The position numbers were made by a program, and so were the translations under genes. Below the pieces are notes generated by a model. It ran no database searches. It saw only the letters and a list, made by a program, of their open reading frames with translations, and was not told where the DNA came from. From Anaerosomatales bacterium (GTDB taxonomy: Bacteria > Actinomycetota > Coriobacteriia > Anaerosomatales > SLCP01): DNA of 42,777 nt. Numbering within the stretch: position 1 is the first letter of the stretch; every line of letters starts with the position of its first letter. This document shows, one piece after another, positions 8,629 to 16,789 of the stretch. The stretch covers positions 40,429-83,205 of the forward strand of contig JARGFT010000010.1 in the NCBI GenBank assembly GCA_029210645.1. The letters are read 5' to 3'.

Positions 8629-9198
8629 ATGCCCATGGACCACGACAAGATCGCCGAAGGCGTGCGCCTCATCCTCGAAGGCGTCGGTGAGGACCCGACC
8701 CGCGAGGGACTGGCCGACACACCCCGCCGCGTGGCCGACATGTACGCTGAGGTCTTCGCCGGCCTGGAGCAGGATGCGGCCGACCACTTCTGCGTGACCT
8801 TCAACGAGGGCCATCAGGAGATGGTGCTCGTGCGCGATATCCCCCTTTACTCGATGTGCGAGCATCACCTCGTGCCGTTCATGGGCAAGGCGCACGTCGC
8901 CTACATTCCGGGCAAGGAGGGGAGGATCTGCGGCCTATCGAAGCTGGCGCGCGTGGTCGACGTGTTCGCGCGCAGACCGCAGGTGCAGGAGCGCATGACC
9001 ACTCAAATCGCGGACACCATCGTGAAGCACCTAGATCCGCAGGGTGTGATGGTCGTGATAGAAGCCGAACACCTCTGCATGTCGATGAGAGGTGTTCAGA
9101 AACCGGGCGCTATTACCACCACCTCGGCAGTGCGTGGCATCTTCGAGCGCAACATGGCCACTCGCTCGGAGGCGATGTCACTCATCAAGGGCCGATGA
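8629..9198 (+). CDS. folE: GTP cyclohydrolase I
   Basis: This 189-residue enzyme converts GTP to 7,8-dihydroneopterin triphosphate, the first step of tetrahydrofolate synthesis. [19 protein letters not shown] is the family N-terminal motif. [20 protein letters not shown] holds the zinc Cys and His residues. [17 protein letters not shown] holds the third zinc ligand and active-site residues. Length is normal for type IA. A GGAG lies before the ATG, and a second in-frame ATG two codons later is possible. folP and folK follow on the same strand, after a small opposite-strand gene. Confidence 0.96.
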   Translation: MPMDHDKIAEGVRLILEGVGEDPTREGLADTPRRVADMYAEVFAGLEQDAADHFCVTFNEGHQEMVLVRDIPLYSMCEHHLVPFMGKAHVAYIPGKEGRICGLSKLARVVDVFARRPQVQERMTTQIADTIVKHLDPQGVMVVIEAEHLCMSMRGVQKPGAITTTSAVRGIFERNMATRSEAMSLIKGR

Positions 9199-9229
9199 GC
9201 GGAGTACGTGAGAACGTCCACACGGATAG

Positions 9230-9394
9230 CTAGACAGCTCCATGCGGATGCCCATGGTGGATAGCCTCGTCGACCGGTGCGTAGATCATCCCGAAGGCGA
9301 TAGACACCACCATTCCAACGATGTAGACGAGCGCGGCGATGCACACGCCGACACCGAGCGCCAACATGATCGTCGTGAATACGCTGACCACCAT
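9230..9394 (-). CDS. Small membrane protein with His-rich tail
   Basis: I do not recognise this 54-residue protein. It is mostly one long hydrophobic stretch (about residues 5-36), followed by YAPVDEAIHHGHPHGAV, a short tail with four histidines. The start is well supported: on the minus strand GAGGGGAG lies seven bases before the ATG. It sits alone between folE and folP and reads against both. The His-rich tail suggests metal binding, but that is only a guess. A non-coding explanation is possible, though the ribosome binding site and clean hydrophobic pattern argue for a gene. Confidence 0.6.
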   Translation of the reverse strand: MVVSVFTTIMLALGVGVCIAALVYIVGMVVSIAFGMIYAPVDEAIHHGHPHGAV

Positions 9395-9503
9395 CGTTCT
9401 CCCCTCCTCTCTCGACCCGGTACGGGTATCTCGATCGGTGCTCACCCGTTACCATGTGTATCGCCGAACCACACTGTTTCTGCCAGGCTTCGCACGCCAT
9501 TAG

Positions 9504-9587
9504 GGACGAAGCGTGCGCTGGGGAGGACGAACGGTGCATCAAAGCGGACGAACCGTGTATAGACGAGGACGAACTGCGCACCTCAGC
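9504..9587 (+). repeat. Four 21-bp direct repeats at the folP start
   Basis: Four consecutive units begin GGACGAA at exact 21-base intervals (9504, 9525, 9546, 9567). The first 13 or so bases are best conserved (consensus GGACGAACNGTGCA) and the rest vary. The period equals two helical turns and also seven codons, so the array is either a DNA or RNA regulatory repeat or a coding repeat (GRTVHQS, GRTVYRR, GRTAHLS). Three units carry a GTG nine bases in. Confidence 0.75.
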
Positions 9588-10427
9588 ACGGGACGCGTGT
9601 GGTCGTGCGGCGATCGTGTCATCGAGCTGGATGCGCCGCTGGTCATGGGCATCCTCAACGTGACACCTGATTCCTTTTCGGACGGCGGCGAGCACACAGA
9701 CGCGCCCAGCGCCGTCGACCACGCGCGGGCGATGCTCTCCGGGGGTGCCCACATCATCGACGTGGGCGGTGAGTCGACCAGACCCGGCTCGGCCGGCGTG
9801 AGCGAAGCTGCCGAACTCGGGCGCGTGCTTCCCGTCGTCGAACAGCTGGCGGCCGCCGCAGACCCGCCGCTGATCTCCATCGATACCAGGCGAGCCGGGG
9901 TCGCGCGTGCTTGCGTAGACGCGGGTGCATCGATCATCAACGACGTCACCGGATTCCGCGATCCGGCGATGATCGGGGTCGCAGCCGGGTGCGACGCGGG
10001 GCTTGTGGTGATGCATATGCTCGGCTCCGACTTCGCCACGATGCAGGACGATCCCCGCTACGACGATGTCGTGGCGGAGGTGACAGCATTTCTCGGTGAA
10101 CGGGCGGGAGCGCTGGAGGCCGTCGGGGTGGACCCGAAACGGATAGCGGTGGATCCCGGAATCGGCTTCGGCAAGACGCTCGAGCACAACCTCGAACTGC
10201 TGCGCCGCCTGCACGAGATAGCGGCACTCGGCTATCCGGTGCTCGTGGGTGCGTCGCGCAAGCGCTTCATCGGGCACATACTGGATGAAGAGGACCCGAA
10301 GCGCCGGGTCGCAGGCAGTGTCGGTGCTGCAGCGTTTGCGGTGATAAACGGTGCCGACATCGTGCGTGTCCACGACGTCGCAGAGACTGCTCAGGCGTTC
10401 AGGGTCATCGCGGCCATCGGGAGGTGA
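9534..10427 (+). CDS. folP: Dihydropteroate synthase
   Basis: This enzyme joins p-aminobenzoate to hydroxymethyl-dihydropterin pyrophosphate. Motifs are VMGILNVTPDSFSDGG, DVGGESTRPGS, SIDTRRAGV, DPGIGFGKTLEHNLELL and VGASRKRFIG, covering both loops and the pterin site. The start is uncertain. GTG at 9534 has an ideal GGAGG seven bases upstream and gives 297 residues with a GRT-repeat leader. GTG at 9597 gives 276 residues and a family-like N-terminus (WSCGDRVIEL), but has a weak binding site. Another GTG lies at 9513. The stop overlaps the folK start by four bases. Confidence 0.93.
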   Translation: MHQSGRTVYRRGRTAHLSTGRVWSCGDRVIELDAPLVMGILNVTPDSFSDGGEHTDAPSAVDHARAMLSGGAHIIDVGGESTRPGSAGVSEAAELGRVLPVVEQLAAAADPPLISIDTRRAGVARACVDAGASIINDVTGFRDPAMIGVAAGCDAGLVVMHMLGSDFATMQDDPRYDDVVAEVTAFLGERAGALEAVGVDPKRIAVDPGIGFGKTLEHNLELLRRLHEIAALGYPVLVGASRKRFIGHILDEEDPKRRVAGSVGAAAFAVINGADIVRVHDVAETAQAFRVIAAIGR

Positions 10428-11257
10428 GCGGCGTGACACGTGCCTACATCGGCATGGGCGCCAATCTGGGTGAGCGCATGCACACGCTTGCGGCTGCCCT
10501 GCGCGCCATCGACGACCTGCCCGAGACCGCGGTGGTGGCCGTTTCGCGCGTCTACGAATCCGAGGCGTGGCCGGACCCGGCGTCTCCGCCCTACGCCAAC
10601 GCCGTGGCTGTGGTGGAGACGGCTCTCGAAGCCGATGTGCTTCTGCGCCTGATGAAGGAGATCGAGACCACGCTCGGGCGCACGGATGCCGAGCGCAACG
10701 CGCCGAGGGTAATCGACCTGGACATCGTGCTCTTCGGCGACGAGGAGTGGGCCAGGCCCGACCTCGTCATCCCGCACCCGCGCCTTGCCGAGCGCGAGTT
10801 TGTCGTGCGGCCGCTGCTCGAGGTCGACCCGCTCGTGAGCCTGCCCGATGGCTCGCCAGTGGATGCGGACCAGGTCAGGGTGGGCCGCATCACCCGCGCG
10901 CTGGGCACCTTGCCCGGCTTCGAGGACGTGACGCACACACCGGCGGATACCGGTTCGAGCGGGGAGTGGGTGGAGGTCGCCGAGGGCGGCGGCCTGATTG
11001 GGCCCGGGATGGTGCCTGGTGCCGATGCGCTCCTGCTTCTCGAGCGCACGGTACTCGACCAGGAGGGGATTCCCTACGCGTGGGACCCGTACGCACCCGA
11101 GCTCTGGACCAACCCGTGGGGGCTCAAGCCGCGCTTCCGTCTCCTGGTCCCTGCCGAGCTGGTCGACCGTGCGAGGGTGCTCCTGCGCGAGGTTGCGCTT
11201 GCGCCACCCGACTACGAGGTCGGGTCCGGGTACGAGGGCGACGACGAGCCGGAGTGA
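10424..11257 (+). CDS. folK: HPPK (FolK) with extra C-terminal domain
   Basis: Residues 1-165 are 6-hydroxymethyl-7,8-dihydropterin pyrophosphokinase: YIGMGANLGERMHTL, the RVYESEAW region, PRVIDLDIVLFGD with the metal-binding Asp pair, and VIPHPRLAEREFVVRPL. HPPK proteins normally stop at about 160-170 residues; this one has 277. Residues 180-260 resemble a DUF2007-type signal-transducer fold (ADALLLLERTVLDQEGIPYA, then RFRLLVPAELVDRARVLL). That assignment is by pattern only. The tail is acidic. The gene overlaps folP by GTGA, so the two are translationally coupled. Confidence 0.93.
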   Translation: MSGVTRAYIGMGANLGERMHTLAAALRAIDDLPETAVVAVSRVYESEAWPDPASPPYANAVAVVETALEADVLLRLMKEIETTLGRTDAERNAPRVIDLDIVLFGDEEWARPDLVIPHPRLAEREFVVRPLLEVDPLVSLPDGSPVDADQVRVGRITRALGTLPGFEDVTHTPADTGSSGEWVEVAEGGGLIGPGMVPGADALLLLERTVLDQEGIPYAWDPYAPELWTNPWGLKPRFRLLVPAELVDRARVLLREVALAPPDYEVGSGYEGDDEPE

Positions 11258-11294
11258 GTAGCCGCCTCGGGCGCGTCTGGTCTGCGACCTGCGG

Positions 11295-11303
11295 TGGTAT
11301 ACT
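11295..11303 (+). promoter_or_regulatory. Predicted extended -10 promoter for panB
   Basis: TGGTATACT fits an extended -10 element (TGN followed by TATACT). No clear -35 box is seen. It lies about 80 bases before the panB ATG, in the only sizeable gap between folK and panB, and would start the pan-nad transcript. Confidence 0.5.
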
Positions 11304-11382
11304 CTCTACCCCACCCGTACGGGGCCGCTTGGACCCTCGGATACGCCAGGGCTGAGACGGCAGGACCGGGAAGGAGCGTGCC

Positions 11383-12291
11383 ATGAGCGCCATGGTACCC
11401 ATGGACCCCGCACGCGCGGTCACCACAACCGCGCTTCGTGCGATGAAGTCCGCGCAGCGTCCCATCGTCATGATCACCGCCTACGACACGCCCTCGGCAC
11501 GCCTGGTGGAGGACGCCGGGGTCGACACCATCCTCGTGGGCGACTCACTCGGCATGACCGTGCTTGGATACGATTCCACGCTGCCGGTGACCGTGGACGA
11601 CATGGTCCGCCACACCGCCGCGGTGACCCGGGGCGCGAAGCGCGCACTCGTGGTGTCCGACATGCCGTTCATGTCGTTCCAGGTCTCGGCCGAAGACGCC
11701 CTGCGCGCCGCGGGCAGGCTCGTCGCCGAGGGGGGCGCGGCCGCGGTCAAGCTCGAGGGTGGGGCGCATGTCGCGCCCACCGTCCGCCGCCTCGTGCAGG
11801 CGGGCATCCCCGTGATGGCCCACGTCGGGCTCACGCCGCAATCCGTGCACCAGCTCGGCGGGTACAAAGTGCAGGCCAAGGAGGCCGACGCCGCAGCTAC
11901 GCTCATCGACGACTGTCTCGCACTGGAGGAGGCGGGAGCGTTCGCCGTCGTGCTCGAGTGCATCCCGGCCGAGCTCGCCCGGCTCGTCTCAGACCGCCTC
12001 GTCATCCCGACGATCGGTATCGGCGCGGGCGAGGGCTGCGACGGGCAGGTGCAGGTCTTCCACGACCTGCTCGGCCTGGGTGGCGACTTCCTGCCGCGCC
12101 ACGCCAAGCGCTACGCGGACGTCGGCGCGCTCATCCGCGAGGCGGTCACCGCGTACGCCGACGAGGTCCGCGATCGCGCCTTCCCGACCGGCGCACACTC
12201 CACCCACATGGACGCCGCCACGCTCGAGAACGTTCGCAGCTCGCGCGGGCGCAGGTTGCGCCGGGTGGACGGCACCGGGACGGAGGCCTAA
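11383..12291 (+). CDS. panB: 3-methyl-2-oxobutanoate hydroxymethyltransferase
   Basis: PanB makes ketopantoate from alpha-ketoisovalerate and methylenetetrahydrofolate, linking the upstream folate genes to pantothenate. Motifs are PIVMITAYDTPSARLVEDAG, ILVGDSLGMTVLGYDSTLPVT, DMPFMSFQVS, AVKLEGG, MAHVGLTPQS and TIGIGAGEGCDGQVQVFHDLLGL, which cover the metal and substrate sites. The 302-residue length is slightly above usual because of a short N-terminal extension. GGGAAGGAG precedes the ATG. panC follows three bases after the stop. Confidence 0.96.
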   Translation: MSAMVPMDPARAVTTTALRAMKSAQRPIVMITAYDTPSARLVEDAGVDTILVGDSLGMTVLGYDSTLPVTVDDMVRHTAAVTRGAKRALVVSDMPFMSFQVSAEDALRAAGRLVAEGGAAAVKLEGGAHVAPTVRRLVQAGIPVMAHVGLTPQSVHQLGGYKVQAKEADAAATLIDDCLALEEAGAFAVVLECIPAELARLVSDRLVIPTIGIGAGEGCDGQVQVFHDLLGLGGDFLPRHAKRYADVGALIREAVTAYADEVRDRAFPTGAHSTHMDAATLENVRSSRGRRLRRVDGTGTEA

Positions 12292-12294
12292 CGC

Positions 12295-13179
12295 GTGGAG
12301 CGCGTCGCATCCAAGGACGAGGCGCGCCGCGCTGCGGCCGAGGCACGTGCCGAGGGTAAGACGATCGCGCTCGTGCCCACCATGGGTGCGCTGCACGAAG
12401 GTCACCTCTCGCTCGTGCGCGCCGCGTGCGAGCGTGCCGACTACGTGGTGGTATCGGTCTTCGTCAACCCCACGCAGTTCGGCCCCGGCGAGGACTTCGA
12501 GACCTACCCGCGCGACCTCGATGCCGACCTGCAGCTACTCGCCGCAGAGGGCGTCGACCTCGTGTTCGTCCCGAGCGCCGCGGTCATGTACGCGCCGGAT
12601 GCGTCGGTGACGGTGGATCCGGGATCGCTCGCCTCGCGCTGGGAGGGGGAGATCCGCCCCGGCCACTTCGTCGGCGTAGCGACCGTGGTCACGAAGCTCT
12701 TGAGCATCGTGCGACCCGATCTAGCGTACTTCGGCGAGAAGGACTACCAGCAACTCCAGGTCGTGTGCGCGTTGGTGCGCGACCTCGATCTGGGCGTGGG
12801 CGTGGTGGGCCGACCGATCGTGCGCGACCGGGACGGGCTCGCTCTCTCGAGCCGCAACGCGCGGCTGTCGCCGTCGCAACGGCAGGCCGCACTCGCGATC
12901 CCTGCAGCACTGGAGGCGGCCGCGCAGGCGCTTGCGTGGGGCGAGCGGGAGGCGCGTGCCCTGGAGCGGGCGATGTTCGAACACCTCGCCGGTGTGGAGG
13001 GGCTCTCGCTCGACTACGCGGTGGTGGTCGATCCGGACACGCTCGAACCGCTCGAGCAGGTCCAGCGCAGCGCCCGTGCGCTGGTGGCGGCCCGCATCGG
13101 GGATATCCATCTCATCGACAACTGCGGGCTCGAGCCCCCGGCCACCCCGGCATCCGAAGGAGCGACAACGCGTGAGTGA
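12295..13179 (+). CDS. panC: Pantothenate synthetase
   Basis: PanC joins pantoate and beta-alanine using ATP. Motifs are ALVPTMGALHEGHLSLV (nucleotidyl-transferase HIGH-like region), VSVFVNPTQFGPGEDF, YFGEKDYQQLQV and GLALSSRNARLSP. It is 294 residues from a GTG preceded by CGGAGG. panD, for beta-alanine, is not adjacent. The last 8 bases overlap nadA, so pantothenate and NAD synthesis appear to share one transcript. Confidence 0.95.
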   Translation: MERVASKDEARRAAAEARAEGKTIALVPTMGALHEGHLSLVRAACERADYVVVSVFVNPTQFGPGEDFETYPRDLDADLQLLAAEGVDLVFVPSAAVMYAPDASVTVDPGSLASRWEGEIRPGHFVGVATVVTKLLSIVRPDLAYFGEKDYQQLQVVCALVRDLDLGVGVVGRPIVRDRDGLALSSRNARLSPSQRQAALAIPAALEAAAQALAWGEREARALERAMFEHLAGVEGLSLDYAVVVDPDTLEPLEQVQRSARALVAARIGDIHLIDNCGLEPPATPASEGATTRE

Positions 13180-14086
13180 CCCCGTCACCATCCACGAGGA
13201 GATCCGCACACTGGCAGCCGAGCGCGATGCCGTCGTACTCGCGCACAACTACCAGCGCCCCGAGATCCAGGACGTCGCGGACTACGTGGGCGACTCGCTC
13301 GGCCTGTCGCGCCAGGCAGCGGCGACCGACGCGAGCGTGATCGTCTTCGCCGGCGTGCACTTCATGGCCGAGACCGCCAAGATTCTCTCACCGCACAAGA
13401 CGGTGCTTATGCCCGAACCCCGCGCGGGTTGTCCGATGGCCGAGATGCTCACCGGCGAGCAGCTCGCCGCGTGGCGCGACGAGTATCCCGGCGTGCCGGT
13501 GGTCACCTACGTGAACTCCTCGGCGAAGGTCAAGGCGCTCTCGGACATCTGCTGTACCTCGGCGAACGCGGTCGAGGTCGTGCGCTCGCTCGATGCTGAG
13601 CGCATCCTCTTCGGGCCCGACAGGAACCTGGCCGCCTGGGTGGGCGCTCAACTGCCCGACGTCGAGGTCATCGCGTGGGAGGGCTGGTGCCCGACCCACG
13701 ACGACGTCACCGTCGAGCAGGTCCGTGAGGCGATGGCGCGGCACTCCTCGGCCGAGGTCATCGCGCACCCCGAGTGCCGTCCCGAGGTCACCGCGCTCGC
13801 CGATGCCGTGCTCTCCACGAGCCAGATGCTGCGCTACGCCGCCTCCTCGGAGGCCGGCGAGTTCATCGTGATCACGGAGGAGGGGCTGCTGCACGGGCTT
13901 GCGAAGGCGGCGCCCGGCAAGCGGTTCGTCAACCTCACGCCGCGCATGCTCTGCCCGAACATGAAGGTCACCACCATCGAGAAGGTGCGCGACTCGCTTG
14001 CCGGCATGCACACCGCCATCGAGGTCGACCCGGAGATCGCGCGCCGGGCGCTCGGCGCGGTCGAGCGGATGGTCGCGCTTGGCTGA
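13172..14086 (+). CDS. nadA: Quinolinate synthase
   Basis: NadA condenses iminoaspartate with dihydroxyacetone phosphate at a [4Fe-4S] cluster to form quinolinate. Motifs are AHNYQRPEIQDVADYVGDSL, FAGVHFMAETAKIL, TYVNSSAKVKALSDICCTSAN, EGWCPTHDDV, IAHPECRPEV and LTPRMLCPNMKVTTIEKVRD. The three cluster cysteines lie in the ICCTS, HPEC or GWC, and MLC regions; exact ligands were not aligned. The frame is open far upstream inside panC, but the GTG after GAAGGAG gives the family N-terminus and 304 residues. nadB starts inside its last codons. Confidence 0.95.
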   Translation: MSDPVTIHEEIRTLAAERDAVVLAHNYQRPEIQDVADYVGDSLGLSRQAAATDASVIVFAGVHFMAETAKILSPHKTVLMPEPRAGCPMAEMLTGEQLAAWRDEYPGVPVVTYVNSSAKVKALSDICCTSANAVEVVRSLDAERILFGPDRNLAAWVGAQLPDVEVIAWEGWCPTHDDVTVEQVREAMARHSSAEVIAHPECRPEVTALADAVLSTSQMLRYAASSEAGEFIVITEEGLLHGLAKAAPGKRFVNLTPRMLCPNMKVTTIEKVRDSLAGMHTAIEVDPEIARRALGAVERMVALG

Positions 14087-15842
14087 CGCCGCCGACACCC
14101 ACCGCGAGCAGCACGATCTCGCGCGCGAGCGGCGCACGGGCGGCACCTTCCTGCCCGACGAGCGCCGCCTGAAGGCAGGTGAGCTACCCGGACCACTCGG
14201 CAGGCGCTACCTGCTCGAGTTCGACACCGACGAGCTGGAGCAGAAGCGCTTCGACGTGCTGGTGGTCGGGTCGGGCATCGCCGGGCTGATGGCCGCTCTC
14301 TCGCTGGGGCCGGAGTGCTCGGTGGGGCTGGTCACCAAGGCGCGGCTGAGCGAGACCGGCACCTGGTACGCACAGGGCGGTATCGCCGGGGCGGTCGGTG
14401 AGGCGGACTCGGTGGAGCTGCACCTGGCCGACACGCTCGTGACCGGGCAGGGACTCTGCGACGAGGACGTGGTGCGCACCGTGGTGGGCGAGGCGGCGGA
14501 TGCGCTTGCCGAGCTCGCCGCGCTCGGGGTGCGATTCGATCTCGCCGAGACCGGCGCGGTGAGCCTGGCCCGCGAAGGCGGGCACAGTCTGCCGCGCGTG
14601 CTGCACACCGGGGATGCGACGGGAGCGACAATCCAGGAGGTGCTCTCCTCGGCCATCCGCTCGGCGGACCACGTCGAGCTTTTCGAGGACCACTTCCTCG
14701 TGGACCTGCTCACCGCGGGGGAACGCTGCGTCGGTGCGCTCGTGCTCGACGGCGCCACGCGCAGGCCGGTCGTGTACTGGGCCGATTCGGTCGTGCTCGC
14801 CACCGGGGGCTGCGGTCAGGTCTACCGCGTCACGACCAACCCCGCCATCGCGACCGGGGACGGGCTGGCTGCCGCATGGCGTGCCGGCGCCGAGATCACC
14901 GACGTCGAGTTCGTGCAGTTCCACCCCACCGCACTCGACCACGACGACCATCCCAAGACGCTCATCACCGAGGCGCTGCGGGGAGAGGGCGCCTACCTGC
15001 TCGACTGCGCCGGAGAGCGCTTCATGCCCGGGGTGCACCCGCTTGCCGAGCTCGCCCCGCGCGACGTCGTGTGCCGCGAGATCGAGAGCGTGATGGTGCG
15101 CTGCCAGCAGCCGCACGTGTGGCTCGACGCACGCCACCTCGGCGAAGCGCACCTGCGCAAGCGCTTCCCGACGATCTGGGAGCGGTGCCGGGAAGCCGGC
15201 TACGACCTGGCCGCCGATCTGGTCCCGGTGGCTCCGGCGGCGCACTACATGGTCGGTGGCGTGAAGGTCGACCTGGAGGGGCGCACCTCGGTCCCCGGCC
15301 TGTTCGCGGCCGGCGAGGTGATTGCGTCCGGGCTGCATGGCGCAAACCGGCTCGCGTCGAACTCCCTGCTGGAAGGCGTGGTGTTCTCACGCCGGATCGC
15401 GCGTGCGCTTCGTGGCGCCCGGCGCGGCGACCGCGCGGCGCGGATCGTCTCCGGGCCGTCCGAGCGAGCTGCCGCGTTCACCATCGGGGCCGCGCGATCG
15501 ACGCTGCAGCAGGTGATGACGGGCTTCGGCGGCATGATCCGCTCGGAGGGCGGGCTCTCCGAGGCGGCCACCGTGCTCGAGGGCTTGAGCCGTCTGCTCG
15601 ACGTGAGCCTGCGACGCGCCGAGGAGCTCGAGGTCCAGAACATGATCACGGTCGCCGCGCTCATCACGCACGCGGCACGGCTGCGTGCCGAGACGCGCGG
15701 GGCACACAGCAGGGTCGACTTCCCCGACCGCGACGACACCAACTGGGCGGGCCATCTCGTCTGGCAGAGGGGCACGGTGCCCCGCTTCGTCCCGGTAGCC
15801 GTGTCGCACGTGCGCGCATCCGGGGGAGGGGGCGCACGGTGA
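14079..15842 (+). CDS. nadB: L-aspartate oxidase
   Basis: NadB oxidises L-aspartate to iminoaspartate, the substrate for NadA. VLVVGSGIAGLMAALSL is the FAD-binding motif, followed by the succinate dehydrogenase-like motifs TWYAQGGIAGAVG, FVQFHPTAL and ITEALRGEGAYLLD. HYMVGGVKVDLEGRTSVPGLFAAGEV and HGANRLASNSLLEGVVF complete the family pattern. The start is uncertain: a TTG overlapping nadA by eight bases gives 587 residues, with about 55 charged residues ahead of the FAD motif. A later start is possible, but no good ATG exists before the core. Confidence 0.93.
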   Translation: MADAADTHREQHDLARERRTGGTFLPDERRLKAGELPGPLGRRYLLEFDTDELEQKRFDVLVVGSGIAGLMAALSLGPECSVGLVTKARLSETGTWYAQGGIAGAVGEADSVELHLADTLVTGQGLCDEDVVRTVVGEAADALAELAALGVRFDLAETGAVSLAREGGHSLPRVLHTGDATGATIQEVLSSAIRSADHVELFEDHFLVDLLTAGERCVGALVLDGATRRPVVYWADSVVLATGGCGQVYRVTTNPAIATGDGLAAAWRAGAEITDVEFVQFHPTALDHDDHPKTLITEALRGEGAYLLDCAGERFMPGVHPLAELAPRDVVCREIESVMVRCQQPHVWLDARHLGEAHLRKRFPTIWERCREAGYDLAADLVPVAPAAHYMVGGVKVDLEGRTSVPGLFAAGEVIASGLHGANRLASNSLLEGVVFSRRIARALRGARRGDRAARIVSGPSERAAAFTIGAARSTLQQVMTGFGGMIRSEGGLSEAATVLEGLSRLLDVSLRRAEELEVQNMITVAALITHAARLRAETRGAHSRVDFPDRDDTNWAGHLVWQRGTVPRFVPVAVSHVRASGGGGAR

Positions 15843-16765
15843 GCCGCCCCGATCCTGCCCTCGTCGTCGACGTCGTTGCGCGCGCTCTCGCCGAGGACTT
15901 CGGCGTGCCGGTCGGGACGTTTTCCGGCGGCGCGGCCGGGGGCCGCGAGCTGCTCGCGCGCGACGTGACCACGTCGGCTGTGGTGCCGCCCGGCTCGCTC
16001 TTCGCCGGGCACATAGTGGCGCGCGAGGGTGGGTTCGTGTGCGGGCTGCTCGCCGCCGAGCGCGTGTTCTCGCTCCTCGCTGCAGCTGCGGGGGATGCCG
16101 GGGCCGTGCGTTTCGAGACTCTCGCGTCCGACGGCGACGCGGTGCGTGCGGGCGACCGCGTGGCGGGGGTGGTAGGCGACGCCGCACTCGTGCTCGCCGC
16201 GGAGCGCACCGCACTGAACTTCCTCATGGTGCTCTCGGGCATCGCGACCACCGCGGCCCGCTGGCAGCAGGCGGCCGGTCCCGGCGTGGCGGTGCTCGAC
16301 ACGCGCAAGACGCTTCCCGGCCTGCGCGCGCTCAGCAAGTGGGCGGTCGCGTGTGGCGGCGCGCACCCGCACCGGGCGGGACTGTGGGACATGGTGCTCA
16401 TCAAGGACAACCACATCAGGCTCGCGGGTGGTCTGACGGCGGCCATCGCGGCAGCTCGATCGGCACACCCCGGGCTTGGCATCGAGACCGAGGCCGACAC
16501 CGTCGAGCAGGCGGTCGAGGCGGTCGAGGCGGGTGCCGATGTGGTGCTGCTGGACAACATGGACGCCGAGACGATGCGCCGAGCGGTCGATGCGGTGCGG
16601 AGGGTCTCGGCAGGACGGGAGAAGCGCCCTCTGACCGAGGCGTCGGGAGGCGTGACCTTCGAGCGGATCGCCGAGATCGTGGCGACCGGGGTGGACCGGA
16701 TCTCCACGAGCGCGCTCGGTCTTGCGCCGCCGCTCGATTTCGGATTCGATGAGCAGGTCACCTAG
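15839..16765 (+). CDS. nadC: Nicotinate-nucleotide pyrophosphorylase
   Basis: NadC converts quinolinate and PRPP to nicotinate mononucleotide, finishing the nadA-nadB-nadC set. Motifs are DVTTSAVVPPGS, ERTALNFLMVLSGIAT, VLDTRKTLPGLRALSKWAV, GGAHPHRAGLWDMVLIKDNH and EASGGVTFERI. The GTG overlaps the nadB stop by four bases after a run of GGGGAGGG, giving 308 residues. The longer open frame upstream is inside nadB. Confidence 0.96.
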   Translation: MSRPDPALVVDVVARALAEDFGVPVGTFSGGAAGGRELLARDVTTSAVVPPGSLFAGHIVAREGGFVCGLLAAERVFSLLAAAAGDAGAVRFETLASDGDAVRAGDRVAGVVGDAALVLAAERTALNFLMVLSGIATTAARWQQAAGPGVAVLDTRKTLPGLRALSKWAVACGGAHPHRAGLWDMVLIKDNHIRLAGGLTAAIAAARSAHPGLGIETEADTVEQAVEAVEAGADVVLLDNMDAETMRRAVDAVRRVSAGREKRPLTEASGGVTFERIAEIVATGVDRISTSALGLAPPLDFGFDEQVT

Positions 16766-16789
16766 TACCCACATCCTGGAAGGACGTCA

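Noticed and set aside
11340-11382. GGCTGAGA upstream of panB, reminiscent of a TPP riboswitch
   Set aside because: Only this short string matches. The other conserved TPP parts are missing and panB is not a thiamine gene.
14876-16765. Very long open frame covering the end of nadB and all of nadC
   Set aside because: Only the part from 15839 matches NadC. The upstream part is the +1 shadow of nadB, typical of high-GC DNA.
15245-16774. Long minus-strand frame opposite nadB and nadC
   Set aside because: It is Arg/Pro/Ser-rich low-complexity translation antisense to two clear genes and has no domain.
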